Source: JBDROU01 sp043809745 [NCBI: bacterium]
Lineage (GTDB): Bacteria; Elusimicrobiota; JBDRMW01
Length of the DNA: 21,987 bases
NCBI GenBank assembly: GCA_043809745.1
Contig: JBDROU010000038.1
Coordinates: forward strand, 1 to 21,987
Direction: 5' to 3'
The position numbers and the translations under genes are program-made. The notes beneath the pieces are model-generated. The model was not told the origin of the DNA. It was given only the letters and a program-made list of their open reading frames with translations, and did not search any database. Below, piece after piece: positions 13,101-19,100 of the stretch (position 1 is the stretch's first letter; each line of letters starts with the position of its first letter).

Positions 13101-16100
13101 CTCAAAGCGCTCCAATCCAATACCTTAAGATCGGCGGCCTGTTTGAGCAGTGATATCACCTGCATCACAACCGCATTGTCTTTCTGAGACTTTGCCTGCT
13201 TCAGCAGGGTATCAATACGCTGTGACAAAATAATGAGATCCGATATGCGCGCAAGTTCTTCAATTGCCTTTTTGGCCCGCATGATTTGCTCCTGCGAATC
13301 CGCATCAAGCTTTTTCCAGCGCGACGATTGAATAAATTTATCATCTATCTTGACTTTATTCTTTGAGTGCTCCTTCTCGATACCGCTCATTATTTCATCA
13401 ACCGACCCTTTGAGTTTGGCCAGGTCGCGCAGTATTGTTGAATCCTCTAATTTTGATTCCTCAATCTTAATCTGTCTGGCCAGGCAGGCCTCCGCATCTC
13501 CAAGCAGTTTTGTATAGGGCTCTGATTCAAGCGTGTTTTCGCTTTTCGCATCTTCAATTTGATATTTATCTTTAAGAATTCTAATTGCGTCCTTTACTGA
13601 TTCCATATCCTTATCGTTTAGTGTCTGCCAATTAAATTTAATCAAATAGGTCGCAAACTGAAGCAGTTTAACATCTCGATAAGATAAATATTTAGAGTCG
13701 GGTTTATAATTGCTCTGTTTCAGCTCTAAAACCCAGACTTTGTCGAGTTTCATAGCAAGGATATCAAGAACTTCTGATTTTTCCCTGACAATAGCCTGCT
13801 TTTCTCTCTGCTGTTCAACTAATTCTTTTTTCTTATCTTTTTGTTTTTGCGCATCCGCCTTAGACTCCGCTGAATCAATTTTAAGAAGCCTTTCAATCTC
13901 TTTATCTATTTTTTTAATTTCTTGCTGTAAATCATCTATTTCCGACAGGGCTTTGATACGCGCCAATTCATGCGTGCATCTTTCTTTTTCAATCTCAAGC
14001 CTTTCGAGTTCATATCCTTCTGTATCAATCTCAATTGTTTTAGTGAGGTCATCGCGCCTATTTTCATAAACTCGTTTATCCACCACACGGCTTGCCTTCT
14101 CATCCGCCTCTGTTGTTTCCTGAGCAAGGGTTTTCTGGTCTTTCTCGACTATTTTTAGTTTATCCTTTAAGGCTTCAATCTCTCTTTTTTGTTGGATTAC
14201 TTCATCAATAACTTCAATATCCTTTGTTTCTTCATTTAATTCTGCCAACAATTTTTCATCTGCCAAAAATTTTTCATTGGTATATATGACTGTTTCAAGT
14301 ATAAGGTTTTCGAGTGATAACTGTATATCTTTTCTATCACTACCGCTATTTTTCTCATATGTTGTTATTACGAGATTAATTAATGTCTTGAAATCTTCAG
14401 CAGTAATGTATGCCCGGTTCTTTTTGTCGTATTTGATCCCGTCATTTAATCTACCCAGGTCTCTAAGCGCGCGTATATTATCTTGCACCTGCTGAGTCAG
14501 TATTTTTTCCTGCTCTTCGAGGTACTGCTTTCTGGCAAATTCGAGCAGTCCGGCAACATTTTTAGCGTCTTTAAGAGCGTTTATGCTCTTCATGGTGGTT
14601 TTAACTTCTTTGGAAGCATTATTAGATTTTACGAGATATTCAACAATACTGTAGAGCTCGTCTTTAACTAAAAGCTCTTCAGGTTTATCAAGCATATCTT
14701 TAAGCGCTATTATTTCCATCGGCTTTTCTATCGCCCTGATAACTTTTACAAGATGGCTCTTATGTTCCGCAAGCAAATTCTTGATTTTCCTGTACACTTT
14801 GAGCGGCTGTTCATAACTATCTTTTTTATTAGCTTCCTGCTGCTTCAGCTCATTTTTTGCGATTTGGAACTCGATAATTGTATTCTCTATTTCTATGTAA
14901 AGATACTCTGATCCCAGATCAAGGTGATCCCGCTCCAGAAGATGCGCTTCAATATCGAGTCTCTGTTCACCGGACAGTGACTCAACAAACTTCTTTTCCA
15001 GATCATTCCTCTGTTTTATATTTTCGTACAGACTCAGCCTTATTTCCAACAGCTTTTGAACTTCAGCTTCAATCTCTTCTAATTTTTTAACAGCAAAATC
15101 CTTAACAAAACTTTTGTTGCCTTCCGTAAGTTGTGTTCGAAGCGTTTCAATTTTTTTATTGATTTTTCCTAATTCAGCATTTTGGTTTTCGTATGCTTTA
15201 TAATCACTATTCCCATTCCACCACTCCGTTATTTTTTTACGCAACTCGTTTTTCTGCATGCTTAATTGATATAAATTAAGCATTTTTTCTAATGCTGTCT
15301 TTTTCTTCTCGATTACTTTTAAATCCTCTTTTTGTTGCTTGCTTATCTCTCCGCTCTTTTCTAAATCTTTGAGTTTGTCATATTCTATTCGTAAATTTTG
15401 AACTGCTGTACTTGTAATAGCTGCCGGGACATCTTCAGTCCTCCCGGCTGTGGTAACAATCCCCGCTACAACATTTGCTCCTATAAACGGAAGTATATAA
15501 CCGGCCGCTTTTAAGAACTTTTCCTTCTTGCTCTTTTCAACAGACAGTTTTTTCCCGGGAGGTGCAAAAGCATCCAGGGCAGCTGCAAACTCATCCTTAT
15601 TAGATTCCAGCGCCAGTACAACAGGATCCACATCTTCTCTATCCAAGGCGTCTGAAGAACCTTCCGCTTCTGGAGGGACAATAACAAATCCCGCGGCCAG
15701 ATATGCCCGGATAGTTTCCCATCGTTTTATGTAAATTTCTGCCATTTCAGCATTATATATATCAGCAGGCTTTTTGCCTTTAGGTGTAGTTGCGTTGATG
15801 GCTTGTCTTTTTGATTCCGCTTCCGCCAGCCAGTCTTCCTGCATCCAAGAGTCCAGCGCCTTTAGCAGATGCGATCGATCTTTAGTGTTAAGCTTATTAC
15901 TTTTCACCGCATCAAGTATATATTGCAGGTATTCTTTCTTCAAAATTAAACCGTCAATTTCGTTCATGGCAGCGGAATTTGCTGCCGGTATCCGGCTGTT
16001 TAACACCGCTACTTCTTGCTCTAGGCGAGTCGATACTCTGCCTACCGGGCCCGATATGCCTGAAAATGGGATATTTCTTGGGATAAACAATCCTCTTTGG

Positions 16101-19100
16101 CGGATTCCAACGGGCAGGTAGGGATCCCCGCTCTTCCACTTTTCAATTGCATTTGATATGTTTTTACTTAATGTTTCTATTACAGGCTGTTTCTCTAGTG
16201 ATACTTCACCAAGCCGCTCAAACTGTTTACTCGATATTAACTTTTCAATTAACTGCACAAAATATGTATCTTCATAGGTAATAGCATCCCGCTGCTGTTT
16301 TCTGAGCTCCTGTGAAACATCCATAAGGGTGCTTTTCATAACAGCATCTATTGCGTTATCAGACAGCTTATCTTGTATATGGCTAAATGCGATATTCGGA
16401 TTATCAACTATCTCCATAAATAACTTTTCGTCATCAATGTTATTCTGCACTACATCCATAATAAGGCTCTTTTCCGTGAATGCCGGGTAAACAGCCTGCA
16501 GTAACCCTCTGTTAAGCCGCTGTAACTCTTCTGCGTTTAGAGACCTGGACGAAATGCCCCTAAGCTTCAACTCTTCTTTGCTTAGTTTTTCACTCATTGC
16601 AATATCTAAAAGTTGTTTTATTTTGGGGTTAATGTTCTTAAATATATCAACATCTATATAGGTATAGAAATCCTTCATTACTAAAATCTTGTTAAAAGCA
16701 GCTGCCATCTGAGCCGGGGTAACATTCTGCAATTCATTGGACTTCAGTCCGAGCGCTTTCAGCAGGATTCTGTTAGATTTGGTATTCAGCTTTAATACGT
16801 CTGACACCGCAAGGTTATAATTGTCCAATTCAATCTCATCGGGTGTAAAGTAATGGTTTTGTATTATGTGTTTTTCTATATTCTTAACAAGCGCATCGCT
16901 CACAGCTTGATTGATTATTCTGTTAATTTCCTGCTTAACAAACAGTATCTCCCTTGCGGCATGCATGTCCTGAATATTTTTTCCCAGATTATTGTTTACT
17001 CCCTTTTCTGTGAGTTTTATTTTGTTTGTATCTATCAGCTGAGTCAGACTCTGTTCAATCATATTGTATAACCTTTGAACTGTTTCCTGATCATTTTGCT
17101 TTAATGGAGTTCCTCTTTTGCTTTCTCTTTCAAGAAGGGCAATTTCGCGTTTTATATCATTTGCTATAAATTTAACTAATGGTTTTTTTGAAGGTATTGC
17201 AATAAGGTTTTCTTTCATCAAGATATTAATAATATCTTTTAATAAAAACGAAACTTGAACAATTTGAGATTTCTTCACAGCTAAATCATCTTCTTTATCG
17301 CCGGTTGCCCATGCGAATGATGTGTTCAAACGCGATTGTATCAGGTCGTCAATCATTTTCAGCTGATCATGCCGGATCTTTTCCTGTTCACTCATAGTAG
17401 TATTTTCGCTGAAGTCCACAGACTCTTTAATAAATGACTCGAACGGTTCTAAAAGGCTTTTTCTCATAATCTTTTTATTAATATCCTCTGCCGCTCCTTC
17501 CATGACTGTTTTCAAAGAGTCGCTCAACCCGGTTCCTTCCAGAACTGCCATCCGCTCAGCGCTCATATCATTTGTCCCTGTGTTCACTTTTTCGTCAAAT
17601 TTATGCAGTTCTTCTGCGGTTTTTAAATTCTCTTCTTCCAGCTTTTTCTGGGCGGCGAAGTGAGATGCTATTTGGGCCTGCTCTTTTAAAAAACCGGGGA
17701 CATCTTCTTTTACTTTGCTGACTTTATCCTGATTATAGGCCGAGAGCATTTCGCCTGACAAGCTTTTATCTATTTTACCGGCAATGTAATTGCGAAGCAT
17801 CTCTCCTGCTTGGCCGGGGGTTTCTCCAAAATGCTTAAGCAAAGGATCCTCTTTAGAGAGCACTATGGTCACAGTTCCCAAACGCCATCTTGGTTTTTTT
17901 GTTTCTGGATTAATATACAACCGGTATATTCTATTAATAGCCTGCTCTAACTTCTGGCTTGATGAAGGCAAACCGGATATTATAATATGCATTTTAACTT
18001 CTTCTTCCGTTTGACCAACTTTAATTGGATCCGGTTTTATATCCATTCCTCTGCCGGCCATATAATTAACAATTGTTATGGCGCCTTTTTTGCCTGCTTT
18101 CTCTCGTTTTTTATCTTCATTTTCGTCTTCTTTTGAATCGATCCGCTGAATGTAAGCTTGCTCTGCTTCATTTAATTTACTTTTCAGGTATTTTTCTATG
18201 TCTTCTACTTCATTTGATGTGTCCGCAAAAATCAGTGTTGCGGTTCCGGCATCATGTTTTGCTTCTGCATCTGAACTTATATCTCCCAGTTTTTCTTTAA
18301 TTGTATCGCAGACAACATATTGAATATCATATACTTTTTTGTTTTCAATTTCTTCTGACTTTTCAATGGGGGCCTTAACAACTTCTTGCCCGTATATCTT
18401 TTTATAGAATTCAGTTAGCGCCTGCGCGGTTCCTGTCATTCCCGGGTAATTTTTATAGTTGTTTGTTATAAACGCGTATATATTGCTCCTGTATTCTGTT
18501 TGGCCTGATTCTTCGCTGGGGTTAAGACCCTCCATCCTTTCCAGACACTCGTGTATCCAGTTCTGATACTTTCTGCCCGGCTGTATCCGGCCTCCGTCTT
18601 TATCTATGATCTCGATCTTTCCGTTCTTTATCTCATAATGGGATCCCTGATGAAACATAGTATCTGCCAGCAGGAATGTCTTCAGCAAATCAAGCAGTTC
18701 CGTTTCCTGATCGGTCTTAAGAGGCACACCTATGGTATCATGGAACAGTTCCTCTCCTGCTTTAGTGAGATTAACCTCGAATTTTTTGTGGTCAACCCAG
18801 TAGAGCAAATTATCCTCCAGCTTTCTTTTGCGGTCAATACCAAGCTTGTTTTCTATCCATCCAAATTCAACATTCATCTGATTAGCCAGCTCGTTTACTT
18901 TTTCCGCTTCTGCTGTATTGGATTCGGCCCCCGGCAGAGCTTGTTTCGCAAGGTACAATTTGATGTAGATATCCTTGTTTTGATACCAGCGCCAGAGTGA
19001 GCCCCATCCGGTGCCTTCTTTATATTTGCCTGAGTCCATCATTTCCTGAACTTCACTAATATATTTACTGGCGACATCAATCTGCTTTTTAATTACCAAA

